Shown in pieces: positions 1-8,315 of a DNA stretch of 44,839 bases. The DNA is taken from contig CAMAZK010000010.1 of the NCBI GenBank assembly GCA_945863205.1, forward strand, positions 1 to 44,839, given 5' to 3'. The first letter of the stretch is position 1. Each line of letters begins with the position of its first letter. The notes under the pieces were generated by a model, which saw nothing but the letters and a program-made list of their open reading frames with translations, had not been told where the DNA came from and did no database searches. A program made the position numbers and the translations under genes. The stretch comes from Akkermansia muciniphila (GTDB taxonomy: Bacteria; Verrucomicrobiota; Verrucomicrobiia; Verrucomicrobiales; Verrucomicrobiaceae).

Positions 1-636
1 CGCCAATCCCAGCGACCACGTGCCCGAGCCACTTTTCACGATGGCCAGTTTCCCGCCAGACGTGCCGTTGGTCAGGACTCGCACCTCGTTGCCGGTCGCC
101 GTATTGCTACCATTGAGATTGAGCGTGGTCGTGTTGCCCGCCGTGGATACGCCGGAAACATTCCCAATAGTCATCAGGCTCGTCCCGGAAGTCGCATTCG
201 CCGTGAACGTCGCCGAGCCGCCATTGCCCTGAATCGTGATAGCGCTCGAGATGGTGTTGGTGTGATTGCCCGTGCCCGAGAGGTTTTGAATCACGCCACC
301 ATTCGTGAGCAGGAGATTGCCGCTCAAAAGGGTGAATCCAAAATTGGACGTGTTGCCAAAGGTGATACCGCCGATGTTGCGATTGGCGTCCACCGTCACC
401 GTGCGTGCCGCTGTGAGCGTGTTGGAGAAAGTGGCGATGTCCGTGCTGTTCAAGATCGAAGTCGAGCCGGGGACACCCGCCGTCCAGCTCCCCGCCGTGC
501 TCCAGTTGCCAGCGGCATCGACATTCCACGAGGAATCGGCAGCGCGCGATGTTAAGGCACTGGCAATGCACGCAACTGCGCACAGAAGTGTGAACACACC
601 TTTCGGTAGGGAACGCTGAAACGGAAACTTTTTCAT
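1..636 (-). CDS. PATR-type (autotransporter-associated beta-strand) surface protein, 5' part only
   Basis: The minus-strand frame is open from an ATG at 636 to the left edge, giving 212 codons; the rest lies outside the window. Residues 1-33 form a signal peptide: basic start MKKFPFQRSLPKG, hydrophobic core FTLLCAVACIASAL, probable cleavage after SRA. The mature part begins with SSWNVDAAGNWSTAGSW, the W-x-x-x-GNWS pattern typical of the start of autotransporter-associated beta-strand repeat proteins. Ser/Thr/Gly/Asn-rich beta segments follow (NGGVIQNLSGTGN, KSGSGTWSLG). Such proteins are exported and probably form beta-helical surface or extracellular fibres. It resembles the 1,640-aa protein at 3238-8160, but its upstream region lacks the long repeat found before that gene. 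It diverges from the LysR gene with 93 bp between them, so LysR control is possible. The C-terminal anchor cannot be seen. Confidence 0.85.
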   Translation of the reverse strand, partial: MKKFPFQRSLPKGVFTLLCAVACIASALTSRAADSSWNVDAAGNWSTAGSWTAGVPGSTSILNSTDIATFSNTLTAARTVTVDANRNIGGITFGNTSNFGFTLLSGNLLLTNGGVIQNLSGTGNHTNTISSAITIQGNGGSATFTANATSGTSLMTIGNVSGVSTAGNTTTLNLNGSNTATGNEVRVLTNGTSGGKLAIVKSGSGTWSLGLA

Positions 637-729
637 AGGCTTGACCAAAAGAGTCCACTCCGCGAAAAAGAGAAAGTTCGTTCCGTAACAATCTCCCTAA
701 ACACCTTTAGTCTTTACCTAATCTTAGCC
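637..729. promoter_or_regulatory. divergent intergenic region between PATR gene and LysR gene
   Basis: These 93 bp must hold the promoters of both divergent genes. They are AT-rich compared with the coding DNA around them. GTTCCGTAAC at 680-689 is nearly palindromic and shares CCGTAAC with the putative ECF promoter block upstream of the three cassette-region genes. On the minus strand it reads GTTACGGAAC, containing GGAAC, a classical ECF -35 core. Whether this is a LysR box or an ECF element cannot be decided by eye. Confidence 0.35.
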
Positions 730-1680
730 ATGGCAACCGAACCCCGCCGCTACTTCAAAGAACTCCGCTTCCGCCAGCTCCGTGCGCTCGTCGAATTGGC
801 CCACAAAGGCAGCTTCACCGCCGTGGCTGAGACCTTGCAAATGTCCGTGCCCTCCGTGTGGCAGCAGATCAAGGCGCTGGAGGATGAGTTTGGTGCTGCG
901 ATGGTGCAGCAGTCCGGCAAAACTGCCGTGCTCACACCGCAGGGTGAGTTGCTCGTGCAATTGTCTCAACCGCTCGTCGAGAGCTTCGACCGCATTCGCG
1001 AACTCTTTGCCGATCAGAACCAAAAGCTCGCCCGCCGCATCAGCGTGGCCACCACGGCGAGCCTGCTGCTGCACGAGCTGCAAAAGCCGCTCGAGATCTA
1101 CCGCAAACGCTTTCCCGAGGTGGAGTTGTCCTTCATCGACCGCCCGTCCGCGATGGCGCGCAAACATCTCGAAGACGGCGAGGCCGATGTCGCCATCATC
1201 GGTCAGATCAATGCACCGAAGCAGCCGCGCATCGAAGTCACACCCGTCACCGCCTATCCCTTCGTGCTCGTGTGCCCGATCGGACATCCATTGCTCAAAG
1301 CAAAGACCCTGAAGCTCACCGACCTCATCAAGCAGCCACTCGTGCTTCCAGGTCCAGGTGCTAACTCACGCCGTCACATTCAAAATGTGTTTGAAGCGGC
1401 CGCGTTGTGGCAAAAGGCCAACATCGCCCTCACCGCGAGCACCTTCGACATCGTCGTCGGCTACGTGCGCATGGGATTCGGCATCAGCGTCACCTCCGTG
1501 AGCCCGATGATTCTCAAAGACGCCGCCCAAGGCCACAGCAGCTATCGCGGCGTCGCCTTCCGCGATCTCTCGAAGCTCTTTGGCAGCGAAGAAGTGGTGG
1601 TGCTCCATCGCAAGGCTAAGGTCGAGCTGCCGCATGACCTCGCGTTTCGCGACATCGTGGTGCAGGCGCTGCGAAGATAA
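730..1680 (+). CDS. LysR-family transcriptional regulator
   Basis: A 316-aa protein, the usual LysR length. Residues 14-75 form the N-terminal winged helix-turn-helix (FRQLRALVELAHKGSFTAVA, then SVPSVWQQIKALEDEFG, then LTPQGELL). Residues 100-316 form a periplasmic-binding-protein-like effector domain (ASLLLHELQKPLEIYRKRFP, GEADVAIIGQI, PFVLVCPIGHPLL). It probably binds the intergenic region shared with the divergent PATR gene, as LysR proteins usually do; the effector is unknown. The ATG at 730 fits the first helix, and an upstream extension would enter the divergent promoter. A second copy of the effector domain without the HTH lies at 27854-28504, about 90% identical in protein by eye. Confidence 0.92.
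   Translation: MATEPRRYFKELRFRQLRALVELAHKGSFTAVAETLQMSVPSVWQQIKALEDEFGAAMVQQSGKTAVLTPQGELLVQLSQPLVESFDRIRELFADQNQKLARRISVATTASLLLHELQKPLEIYRKRFPEVELSFIDRPSAMARKHLEDGEADVAIIGQINAPKQPRIEVTPVTAYPFVLVCPIGHPLLKAKTLKLTDLIKQPLVLPGPGANSRRHIQNVFEAAALWQKANIALTASTFDIVVGYVRMGFGISVTSVSPMILKDAAQGHSSYRGVAFRDLSKLFGSEEVVVLHRKAKVELPHDLAFRDIVVQALRR
1033..1677. repeat. long direct repeat, left copy (inside lysR)
   Basis: This part of the LysR gene matches 27854-28498 at a constant offset of 26,821 bp, with no insertions or deletions visible. It covers the whole effector domain and stops sharply near the domain boundary (CGCCGCATCA at both left ends). The two copies could recombine and delete or circularise the DNA between them. 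Confidence 0.85.
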
Positions 1681-1689
1681 ACAGGACTA

Positions 1690-1710
1690 CAAGCGCTCCA
1701 AGAGCGCTTG
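1690..1710. terminator. perfect 9-bp stem-loop after lysR
   Basis: CAAGCGCTC-CAA-GAGCGCTTG is a perfect hairpin with a 3-nt loop, 10 bp after the LysR stop codon. No T-tract follows, so it may be a non-canonical terminator or an mRNA 3'-end stabiliser between convergent genes. The rest of 1711-1977 contains only the remnant described at 1725-1820. Confidence 0.45.
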
Positions 1711-1724
1711 TTCGAACGCGCACA

Positions 1725-1820
1725 TCAAGGCCATTTCGACGTGACCCACTCCAGATTGAAACGCGCGCAGTCGATGGAGGTGTCTGCTTCATACAGGCAG
1801 AGCACCGTGCCATCTGGCAT
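1725..1820 (-). pseudogene. possible remnant of a small DUF3303-like protein gene
   Basis: A 31-codon minus-strand frame begins MPDGTVLCLYEAD and continues with CARFNLEWVTSKWP before a TGA. The pattern 'xLYEADxxxxxxRFNLEW' looks like the C-terminal half of DUF3303-type small proteins. The expected N-terminal half is not visible upstream, and no start or ribosome site is convincing. I read it as decayed coding DNA. The family assignment is a guess from motif resemblance only. Confidence 0.2.
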
Positions 1821-1977
1821 CACCAACAAAAAAACCCAGCATCGGAATCGCCAAGAAAAGGAAGGGGTGCCCCGTCTCCCGCGTAAGGCTGGCGAGGATG
1901 GGCTTTAGCAAATACAGCCCCACAACTCAGCGCTAAAAGCATTCCGTTAAACGATAAGTCCTTCAAGCAACCAGGAT

Positions 1978-2073
1978 CTATACGCGCTCCTCATCAAAGG
2001 GTGTTGCCAAGACTGGGCTGGCGGCGATGAAGTACTCCCATTCCGCATGCAATAGTGCAGCGAGATGATTCAT
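1978..2073 (-). CDS. possible 31-aa ORF coupled to the ParB-like gene
   Basis: The ATG overlaps the TGA of the ParB-like gene as ATGA, the classic geometry for translational coupling. The peptide begins MNHLAALLHAEWEYFIAASP and ends TPFDEERV, mixed in composition and without a membrane segment. It could be a genuine small protein, the tail of a decayed gene, or chance. I know of no family for it. Between its stop and 1820 I see nothing else recognisable. Confidence 0.25.
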   Translation of the reverse strand: MNHLAALLHAEWEYFIAASPVLATPFDEERV

Positions 2074-2957
2074 GTTCGAGCAAGAGGAGGAATGGGACAA
2101 GCTACGACAGTGAAGTCCTCCGCCTCACGCAGCCCGGAGATGTTGCGGCCATCGAGATGCGCTTGCATGGCGAAGACTGCGCGGCGGAAGATGTAACTCT
2201 GGTTCGCCCCGCCGCATGGCATGGCGGTGGTGACGGTTTCACCGAGCAGGAAGCGGCGCAGGCGCATGGCGGGGTGATCCTGGGTCAGCATCTCGCCAGT
2301 GCGCACGCCTTCGAGAAACTCGACGCATTTGGCGGCATCGATTTCATGGTAAAGCACGGCGGCGGAGAGGAAGGAGGCTTGGCTGAGGCCACGAGTGCTC
2401 TTGTTCGCTCCTTTCATGGCAGCGGTTACGGCGCGGATGTGCTCGAGGTGGCAGTCGAGCGTTTGCTTCACGAGGGAATCGCTGGGAACGACGCCGCTGT
2501 CACTACGCACCAACCTGCGGGTGAGGCAGGTGGCGATCTCCACCTCCTGGCGCTGGATGGCGTGGCCGGCGAGGAAGAGGGCGTCAAACAGCGTGCGACG
2601 GCGCTGGCGATCCACTTTCTCCTGACAGGCGCTGGGCAGGCCGAGGGCGATGAGCATGGGCACGGCTTGATTGGCACGTACGATGGCGCTGAGACGGTGC
2701 TGACCGTCCACCAGCAAGCCATGGTCGTCGAAGCCGATGCCGCCAGGGGTGAGCCGCCACTCACCAGCCTTGATTTCGGCAGCGTATTTTTGGATCACCT
2801 TCTCGGATATCTTGCGGTTGTGCGTGTTGCGTTCCAGCAGGCGCTGGGCCGCCGCGGGAATGAGCTGGACGGCGATGGTCCGAACACCGGAGATTTCTTC
2901 CAGCGAGGACAAGTCAATCGCTGGCGACTGGCCATTGAGTTTGAAAGGAGGGTTCAT
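2070..2957 (-). CDS. ParB/DGQHR-type nuclease-fold protein
   Basis: A 295-aa protein with a ParB/sulfiredoxin-like N-terminal region. Residues 45-95 hold NRKISEKVIQKYAAEIKAGEW followed by LLVDGQHRLSAIVRA. The DGQHRL motif, with the preceding 'K-x-x-x-YAxxIKxGEW' segment, is typical of ParB-N-like proteins common in phage, plasmid and island DNA. The helical C-terminal half (FDALFLAGHAIQRQEVEIAT; SQASFLSAAVLYHEIDAAKC) also fits this family. The role is unknown: DNA or nucleotide binding and nicking are known for relatives, but no chromosome-partition context is present. Its start overlaps the HTH gene by 44 bp, so the two are probably co-expressed. No ParA is nearby. Confidence 0.75.
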   Translation of the reverse strand: MNPPFKLNGQSPAIDLSSLEEISGVRTIAVQLIPAAAQRLLERNTHNRKISEKVIQKYAAEIKAGEWRLTPGGIGFDDHGLLVDGQHRLSAIVRANQAVPMLIALGLPSACQEKVDRQRRRTLFDALFLAGHAIQRQEVEIATCLTRRLVRSDSGVVPSDSLVKQTLDCHLEHIRAVTAAMKGANKSTRGLSQASFLSAAVLYHEIDAAKCVEFLEGVRTGEMLTQDHPAMRLRRFLLGETVTTAMPCGGANQSYIFRRAVFAMQAHLDGRNISGLREAEDFTVVACPIPPLART

Positions 2958-3207
2958 TCGTTTGTGGGGTTTGGGTTAGCGCTCGCTGTATTGACTGTCC
3001 GGATCTTCGGTTGCGCGGCAGCAGCAGTGGCTTGGGTGGGTAGAGTTTGGCCAGGGTGTCATCGCGCAGCCAGGTGCTCAGAGAGGCCAAATTGACACCG
3101 AGGTGCGCGGCGATGAGACGCTTAGGAACGCCGTTTCGCTGCATGGCACGGGCCTCGGCGAGAAATGCGGCTTTTTCTGCCGAGGTGTATTTGGGAGGCG
3201 GTGGCAT
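2914..3207 (-). CDS. small helix-turn-helix protein
   Basis: A 97-aa protein starting MPPPPKYTSAEKAAFLAEAR. Residues 18-50 read as a homeodomain-like HTH: AMQRNGVPKRLIAAHLGV, then NLASLSTWLRDD. This is the type found in transposase-associated and island regulators that recognise DNA before replication or transposition. The C-terminal 30 residues are low-complexity and overlap the ParB-like gene in another frame. A longer form with a GTG start at 3234 would begin 3 bp after the PATR stop; the ATG at 3207 gives a more compact N-terminus. It probably works with the ParB-like protein. Confidence 0.6.
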   Translation of the reverse strand: MPPPPKYTSAEKAAFLAEARAMQRNGVPKRLIAAHLGVNLASLSTWLRDDTLAKLYPPKPLLLPRNRRSGQSIQRALTQTPQTNEPSFQTQWPVASD

Positions 3208-3237
3208 GAAGGGAAGGCGCAGGAAGATCTCCACTGT

Positions 3238-6200
3238 TTAGCATTTTCGGCGACGGCGCGTTACGAGACCCGCGCTGCCGAGCAGCAGCAGCAGCGCCCG
3301 CGAAGGTTCCGGGATGAGGTTGACGGTGGAAATGGTGCCCGCCGTGATGAAGGCGCTGATGTCCCAGCCGTAGCCAGAGGTGCTGATGTCCGGAAGGTCG
3401 AAGCCCAGGTTGTCGTCACCGTTACCGAGAAGATAGCCACTGTAGGATCCGGCTGAGAAGCGGCTATGAAAGGTAGGGGTGCTGAGATTGGCCCAGTCGA
3501 GCAGATTGAAGGTGTCCACACCCACGGGGTTGTAGCCGGGTGCGGTGACACTGAGGTTGCCATTGAAAAGCAGGGTGCCGTTGCTGAGGCCGTCAAAACT
3601 CAGAAGATCGCCAGTGCCGCCAGGATTGAGGCCAAGGACGGCGCTGCTGCCGCTCTGGAAATCAAAACTGCCTGAGCCAGAGGCGGGCGTGAAGGTCAGT
3701 GTGCCGTAGTTGCTCTGCGCGGTGCCATCCCCCGCTTGGACAGTGGAGCCGCTCTGCGCGGTGAAGCTGGTGCCTTGCACGACACCGGTGCCGAGGATGG
3801 TGCCGCCAGTCTGAGCGGTTACAGCACCCGTGCCGGTTTTGCCGACGCCAGCGCTACCGATCTGCAAAGCTCCGTTGCTGATGGTGGTGGTGCCGCTGTA
3901 GGTGTTCGTTCCGGATAGCACCTGTGTGCCGAGGCCGGTCTTGGTCAGGCTAAGCTCCGCGCCATCGCTGATCACGCCGGAATAGGTGTTAGTGACGCCC
4001 GTGCCGGGGTTGAGGGTGAGGCTGTAGAGGCTGCCGACGTAGCCGGTGGTGATGACCGATGTGAGGTTCGTACTTCCCTTGAGGCCGCCAAGGGTGAGGG
4101 CGTTGAGACCGGTGATATTGACGACACCCGCGCCGGAGGTATCGAGCGCGCTGTTTTGCAGGGGCTGGGTGTTGTTCCCGAGAATGAGCGTCCCGGCGCT
4201 CACCTTGGTATCCCCGCTGAACGTGTTGGCAGCCGTGAGCTGGAGGACGCCGGCGCCGGTCTTGTTGAAGCCGCCCGTGCCGGTGATCTGCGAGGTGATC
4301 AAGGCATCCACGGCCTGCGCGCCATCGGCCACGTCGATGGTGCGGACCACTGAGCCGAGATCAAACGTGCGAGCGCCCGGCGTGGTTCCACCAATCTGGA
4401 TGGTCCGATTGGTGCTGGCGTTCGAAGTGAACGAGATATTCCCGCCAGAGCCACTGAGGGCGAGATTCATGTCGAGGGTCTTGCTCGTGTTCGACAGGCT
4501 GTTGTTCAGACTCAGCACATTCCCCGTGGTGCCGGCCAGGGTCAGGGTGCCATCGGAGGAGTTGATGAAACTGACGCCGGTGCCGCCCGTGACGCCACTG
4601 GTGAAGCTGGCCACCGTCTCGTTGAATCCGTTCAGGTTGAGGGTGCCACCCTCCATGATAATCGGCGCGCTGTCATTGATCTGATTGGAGGCCAGCCACT
4701 TGTAGTTCGCGGATACGTTTGCGGTGGATAAGTTGATCCCTCCGGTGCCGATCGCATCGACCCCCGCGGTTTTGTTGAATTCAACCAGACCATTTGCGCC
4801 GAACTGAACCCCGAAGGAGCCGGTGAAGGTGTTCGCCGTGGTGCCGGATAGGCGCAGCGTGGCGGCGCCAGCGTTGGATCCGCTCCCGAGGATGGCGGTT
4901 GAGGCTCCGCTGATGGCCCCGTTGATTTCAAGGGTGGTCGCCGCGCCGTAGGCGTTTTGCCGCGGATTGAGAGTCGCCGTGGCGGCGGAGAAATTAAGGT
5001 TGGCGTTGATCACGGAGGTCACCCCCGTGCCTGCCCCGGAGTTCAGTGTGATGGGGGTGGCCCCCGACAAGGTCAGCGTGCTGCTGTTGCCGCCGTTGAT
5101 GGTGGCACCGGCATCCATGGCCAAGCTAGTGATGGTCTCGTTGAAGCCGTTCAGATCGAGCGTGCCGCCGGATTTCATGGTCATGGCGTTGCTATTGCTG
5201 ATCCGATCGGAAGCGCCCAATCTCATGGTGCCCTCGTTGATGGCCATGTTGCCGGCGGTGCTGATATCGGCGTTGAGCACGAGGGTGCCCTGGTTGACCG
5301 TGGTGAAGCCGGTGTAGGTTTGTGTCCCGCCGAGGGTCAATGTCCCGGGACCGCTCTTGGTGAGAGTGGTGCTTCCCGAGCCGATTGCGCTGTTGATCGT
5401 CAAATTGCCCGAGCCCATCTGCTGGACAATCACCTCGGAGTTAGCCGCGCCAAGCTGGCCGGTGCCTTGAATCGTGAAATCGTTGGACCCAGTCAGCAGA
5501 ACGCCCCGATTGCTCAAAGTCACGGTCCTGCCGTTCAGGTCAAGAAAGTTCGCGCCCGTCGCGCTGGAGGTGTCAATCGTCAGTGTGTTATAGGCCGGGG
5601 TCGCAGCAGTGAGCGAGAGATACGGGCTTCCTGTCGTGCTGGTGCCGCCCGGGGAGGTGATGAAGTCGGTGGGGGAAGCATTGCTGGTAGCGAGCAGCGT
5701 GGTCTGCCCGGTCAGGCGCACCACGTTGGTGCCGTTGTAACGGGCAAAGCCGGTGCCGCTGGCGTCAGTCACCGTGGCCCAGCCGAGCGTAGCCGCGGTC
5801 GCCGTGGTGGTGATGGCGTTGCCATTGGCATTGGCATTTCCGCCCAGGCCCTGGGAAAGGTCGATGTTCATCGTGGCACCGTTGGCGCCACGGGAACCGA
5901 GCCCGGTGGAGGTCAGCGCCAGGGTCGTGGTGCCGGTGCTGCCGTTGTTGTTGACCACGATGCGGCTCAGCCCCGTCGCGTTGGTCATGACCACGGACTG
6001 GCTATTGGTCGCGGCACCGCCTGCGCCCTTGAGGGTGAGTCCGCCGGCGGACATGACCAGCGAGTTGCCGGAATTGATGATGTTGTTGGTCGGGGCGCCC
6101 GCTGCGCTGAAGTCGAGCACGAGCGTGCCGGCGCTGAGCGTTGTCGCGCCGGTGTAGGTGTTCGCTTGGGTGAGCGTGACGTTGCCGCCCCAGATGGTGA

Positions 6201-8160
6201 GCCTGTTGACCCCAGTGCCCGCCCCATTGGCGACGACTCCGGTGATCACAGTGTCGCCCGTGCCGCCGAGGGTCAGGGTGCGGGCCGTGGCACTTACGTC
6301 GTTGGTGATGTTCACAGCGCCCAAGGTTAGCTTTTTGCCGCTGGCCAGGGTGTTTCCAAGGGTGCGATCACCGCCGGTGTTGCCGGTGACTGTCCCGTTG
6401 ATGGTGATATCCTGCGCCCCCTGGAACACCCCTGCAACGCTGGTTGTAGTGTTCAAGAGGACGTTGTTGGAGAGCGTGCGCCCGGCATTCAGGGCCTCAA
6501 TCCTACCCGTCGTGAGGGTGAGCGTGCCGCTGGCCAGGCCGCCGTTGCTGGTGCTATTGAGCTGCAGCAGGGTCGGCAAAAGACCGCCGTTGCCGCCATT
6601 GATCGTTGTCGTGCCTGCCGAGCTGTTGGAACCGGTGAGGGTCAAGGTGCGGCCGCTAAGCGTCGTCAGGCCGTTGTAGCTGTTGCTGCCGGAGAGCGTG
6701 AGTGAGCCCGTTCCATTGTAGGTCAGATTGCGCGTGGTGCCGCCACCGTTTGAGATGGTGCCGGCGACCTCGGTCGCGCCCGAGCCGCTGAACACGGTCG
6801 TCATGCTGGCGGTGGCGGCGTTGTTAAGCACGAAGTTGGTAAACTTCAGGGTCTTTCCCGCGGCGATATTGTTGAGGATCATCTGATTGTCGTTCGTCTG
6901 GTTCACCGTGGCATTGCCGGTGAACTCGATGCTGTTGTTCCCGCTGAACGTGTAGCCGGTGCCGCCGCTGGCGCTCGCGAATGACAATTGGTTGGTGATC
7001 GCGTTCGCGCTCGTGAGATCCGTCGAAGCCTGGAACGTGGATGCTCCACTCAGCCATGACATCGTCCCGGTTCCGAGCGCGTTTTGGTGCCCCAAGATCA
7101 CCGTGATAGCACTCGCTGACCCGATGCTCACCGCTCCGGTCACATTGGCCCCGGCCGCTTCCTTGATCCAGATCGTGCCTGCGTTGCTGCCGTCCCTGAG
7201 CTCTACAGCCCTACCCGAGATGTTAGCGTCGAGCTTTCGCAGCGTCAACCTCCCCCCGGTAACGCTGATAGAGGCAGCATTATTTATGGAGAAGACCCCT
7301 GTCGTTTCGCCGACCCCAGTGGTCCATCTAAAGGTGTTTTGAGTTAAGTTGATGTTATTAGCGAAGGTGACCGCCGCGCCGCTGGTATTGCCCGCCGACC
7401 CGTTGGACCAGGTTAATGTGCCCGTGCCGAGGGCGTTGTTGTTATTGATGTAAAGCACGCCGCTGTGGGCAGCCGTAGCGTTTATACCGCCATTAAACGT
7501 GTTGTTGCCGGAGAGGAGCCACGTGCCGCTGGTGTTTCTGACCAAGCCGAACGTTGTCGCTGAGCCATTGGAGATGTTGCCGGTGACGGTGTTGATGCCC
7601 GTGTTCGTGCCGCCCAAGGTCAGCGTCACCGTGTTGGTGGTCGTCCCGCCGGAAATCGCGCCGCCGAAGTTCAGGGTGTTGGTCGCACTGGTGTTGTTGT
7701 TGGCAAAGGTGTAACTACCCGCTGAGGTCGCGTTAAGCGGCGCCAGCACAATCGGAGCGTTGATGGAAATGGCTTTTCCCGTGCCCGTGAGGCCGGACAG
7801 AATCTGAATCGTGCCGCCATTCGAGAGGGTCAGCTTATTGCCACCCGTGGCACCAATGGCGAAGCCGCCGGAGGCCGTGCCGGCACTGGTGTCAAAGGAA
7901 ATGCTGGTCACCGTCTGGTCGGCCACGGCATTTGCGACCGAGGTGAGGGCCGTGTTAAAAAGGGCCGTGCCCGACGCGGCAGGCTTGCTCCCAGTTGACC
8001 AATTGGTGCCGGTGTTCCAGTCGCCGCCGCTCGTGCCGGTCCAGATGACCTGCGCGGCCGCGGGCCGCGGCAGGCCGAGTAAGATAGCGCTCAGCCCGAG
8101 GGACCCCGCGATGCATGTAGCGAGCGGGCGGATGGAATATCGGCGTCGGTTGGATTTCAT
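3238..8160 (-). CDS. giant PATR beta-strand repeat protein with PEP-CTERM anchor
   Basis: A 1,640-aa exported protein. Residues 1-36 form a signal peptide (MKSNRRRYSIRPL, then a hydrophobic core ending PAAAQ). The mature start VIWTGTSGGDWNTGTNWS is the usual opening of autotransporter-associated beta-strand proteins. The body is Ser/Thr/Gly/Asn-rich with repeats of the form 'GxGTLTLGGTxTYTGxTTVNxGTLVL' (clear examples near residues 920-960, 1310-1350 and 1408-1450). The last 25 residues form a PEP-CTERM sorting signal: IPEPSRALLLLLGSAGL followed by TRRRRKC. Exosortase should cleave and anchor or release the protein at the cell surface, but no exosortase gene is in this window. It probably forms a long beta-helical surface fibre. 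The gene follows repeat R1 and lies downstream of the TIGR03790 gene; the HTH/ParB genes follow almost immediately. Confidence 0.93.
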   Translation of the reverse strand: MKSNRRRYSIRPLATCIAGSLGLSAILLGLPRPAAAQVIWTGTSGGDWNTGTNWSTGSKPAASGTALFNTALTSVANAVADQTVTSISFDTSAGTASGGFAIGATGGNKLTLSNGGTIQILSGLTGTGKAISINAPIVLAPLNATSAGSYTFANNNTSATNTLNFGGAISGGTTTNTVTLTLGGTNTGINTVTGNISNGSATTFGLVRNTSGTWLLSGNNTFNGGINATAAHSGVLYINNNNALGTGTLTWSNGSAGNTSGAAVTFANNINLTQNTFRWTTGVGETTGVFSINNAASISVTGGRLTLRKLDANISGRAVELRDGSNAGTIWIKEAAGANVTGAVSIGSASAITVILGHQNALGTGTMSWLSGASTFQASTDLTSANAITNQLSFASASGGTGYTFSGNNSIEFTGNATVNQTNDNQMILNNIAAGKTLKFTNFVLNNAATASMTTVFSGSGATEVAGTISNGGGTTRNLTYNGTGSLTLSGSNSYNGLTTLSGRTLTLTGSNSSAGTTTINGGNGGLLPTLLQLNSTSNGGLASGTLTLTTGRIEALNAGRTLSNNVLLNTTTSVAGVFQGAQDITINGTVTGNTGGDRTLGNTLASGKKLTLGAVNITNDVSATARTLTLGGTGDTVITGVVANGAGTGVNRLTIWGGNVTLTQANTYTGATTLSAGTLVLDFSAAGAPTNNIINSGNSLVMSAGGLTLKGAGGAATNSQSVVMTNATGLSRIVVNNNGSTGTTTLALTSTGLGSRGANGATMNIDLSQGLGGNANANGNAITTTATAATLGWATVTDASGTGFARYNGTNVVRLTGQTTLLATSNASPTDFITSPGGTSTTGSPYLSLTAATPAYNTLTIDTSSATGANFLDLNGRTVTLSNRGVLLTGSNDFTIQGTGQLGAANSEVIVQQMGSGNLTINSAIGSGSTTLTKSGPGTLTLGGTQTYTGFTTVNQGTLVLNADISTAGNMAINEGTMRLGASDRISNSNAMTMKSGGTLDLNGFNETITSLAMDAGATINGGNSSTLTLSGATPITLNSGAGTGVTSVINANLNFSAATATLNPRQNAYGAATTLEINGAISGASTAILGSGSNAGAATLRLSGTTANTFTGSFGVQFGANGLVEFNKTAGVDAIGTGGINLSTANVSANYKWLASNQINDSAPIIMEGGTLNLNGFNETVASFTSGVTGGTGVSFINSSDGTLTLAGTTGNVLSLNNSLSNTSKTLDMNLALSGSGGNISFTSNASTNRTIQIGGTTPGARTFDLGSVVRTIDVADGAQAVDALITSQITGTGGFNKTGAGVLQLTAANTFSGDTKVSAGTLILGNNTQPLQNSALDTSGAGVVNITGLNALTLGGLKGSTNLTSVITTGYVGSLYSLTLNPGTGVTNTYSGVISDGAELSLTKTGLGTQVLSGTNTYSGTTTISNGALQIGSAGVGKTGTGAVTAQTGGTILGTGVVQGTSFTAQSGSTVQAGDGTAQSNYGTLTFTPASGSGSFDFQSGSSAVLGLNPGGTGDLLSFDGLSNGTLLFNGNLSVTAPGYNPVGVDTFNLLDWANLSTPTFHSRFSAGSYSGYLLGNGDDNLGFDLPDISTSGYGWDISAFITAGTISTVNLIPEPSRALLLLLGSAGLVTRRRRKC

Positions 8161-8306
8161 GGTATAGGGTTAGTTTTCGTATTGGGTTGGCTATCTCCGC
8201 GGAACTGAAAAGGAAGCCGATGTGGAGACGATGGCCCTTTTCTGAAGTGACTCGGGCGCACAAAAGGTTACGGACTTTTTTATTGTCCTGAATGAATGGC
8301 CGTTCG
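8127..8306 (-). repeat. cassette upstream repeat, copy R1 (truncated)
   Basis: Matches copy R3 from the first codons of the downstream gene (shared peptide MKSNxRRxSIxPL) through the 49-bp invariant block at 8228-8276 to GGCCGTTCG at about 8305. There it stops at the 3' end of the TIGR03790 gene. It fills nearly the whole gap between that gene and the PATR gene. Confidence 0.85.
8248..8276 (-). promoter_or_regulatory. putative ECF-type promoter in R1
   Basis: Read on the minus strand: AAAAAGTCCGTAACCTTTT with GTAAC at 8271-8267, then GAGTCA at 8253-8248 after a 13-nt gap. GTAAC resembles an ECF -35 core; the -10 assignment is a guess. Transcription would begin about 80 nt before the PATR start codon. 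The same block occurs in R2 and R3. Confidence 0.45.
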
Positions 8307-8315
8307 AAAACCCGC

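Noticed and set aside
4957-6330. Plus-strand open frame of 457 codons opposite the PATR gene
   Set aside because: Antisense shadow of a repetitive protein gene; the translation is Gly/Arg/Ala-rich without domains or a signal peptide.
3238-8160. CRISPR-like or satellite array
   Set aside because: The repeated pattern is at the protein level (beta-strand repeats) with variable DNA; no constant-length direct repeats with spacers.
8161-8300. c-di-GMP-type riboswitch in the repeat
   Set aside because: No match to the GEMM core sequences and no convincing multi-helix fold by eye; only a weak 6-bp pairing CCTTTT/AAAAGG.
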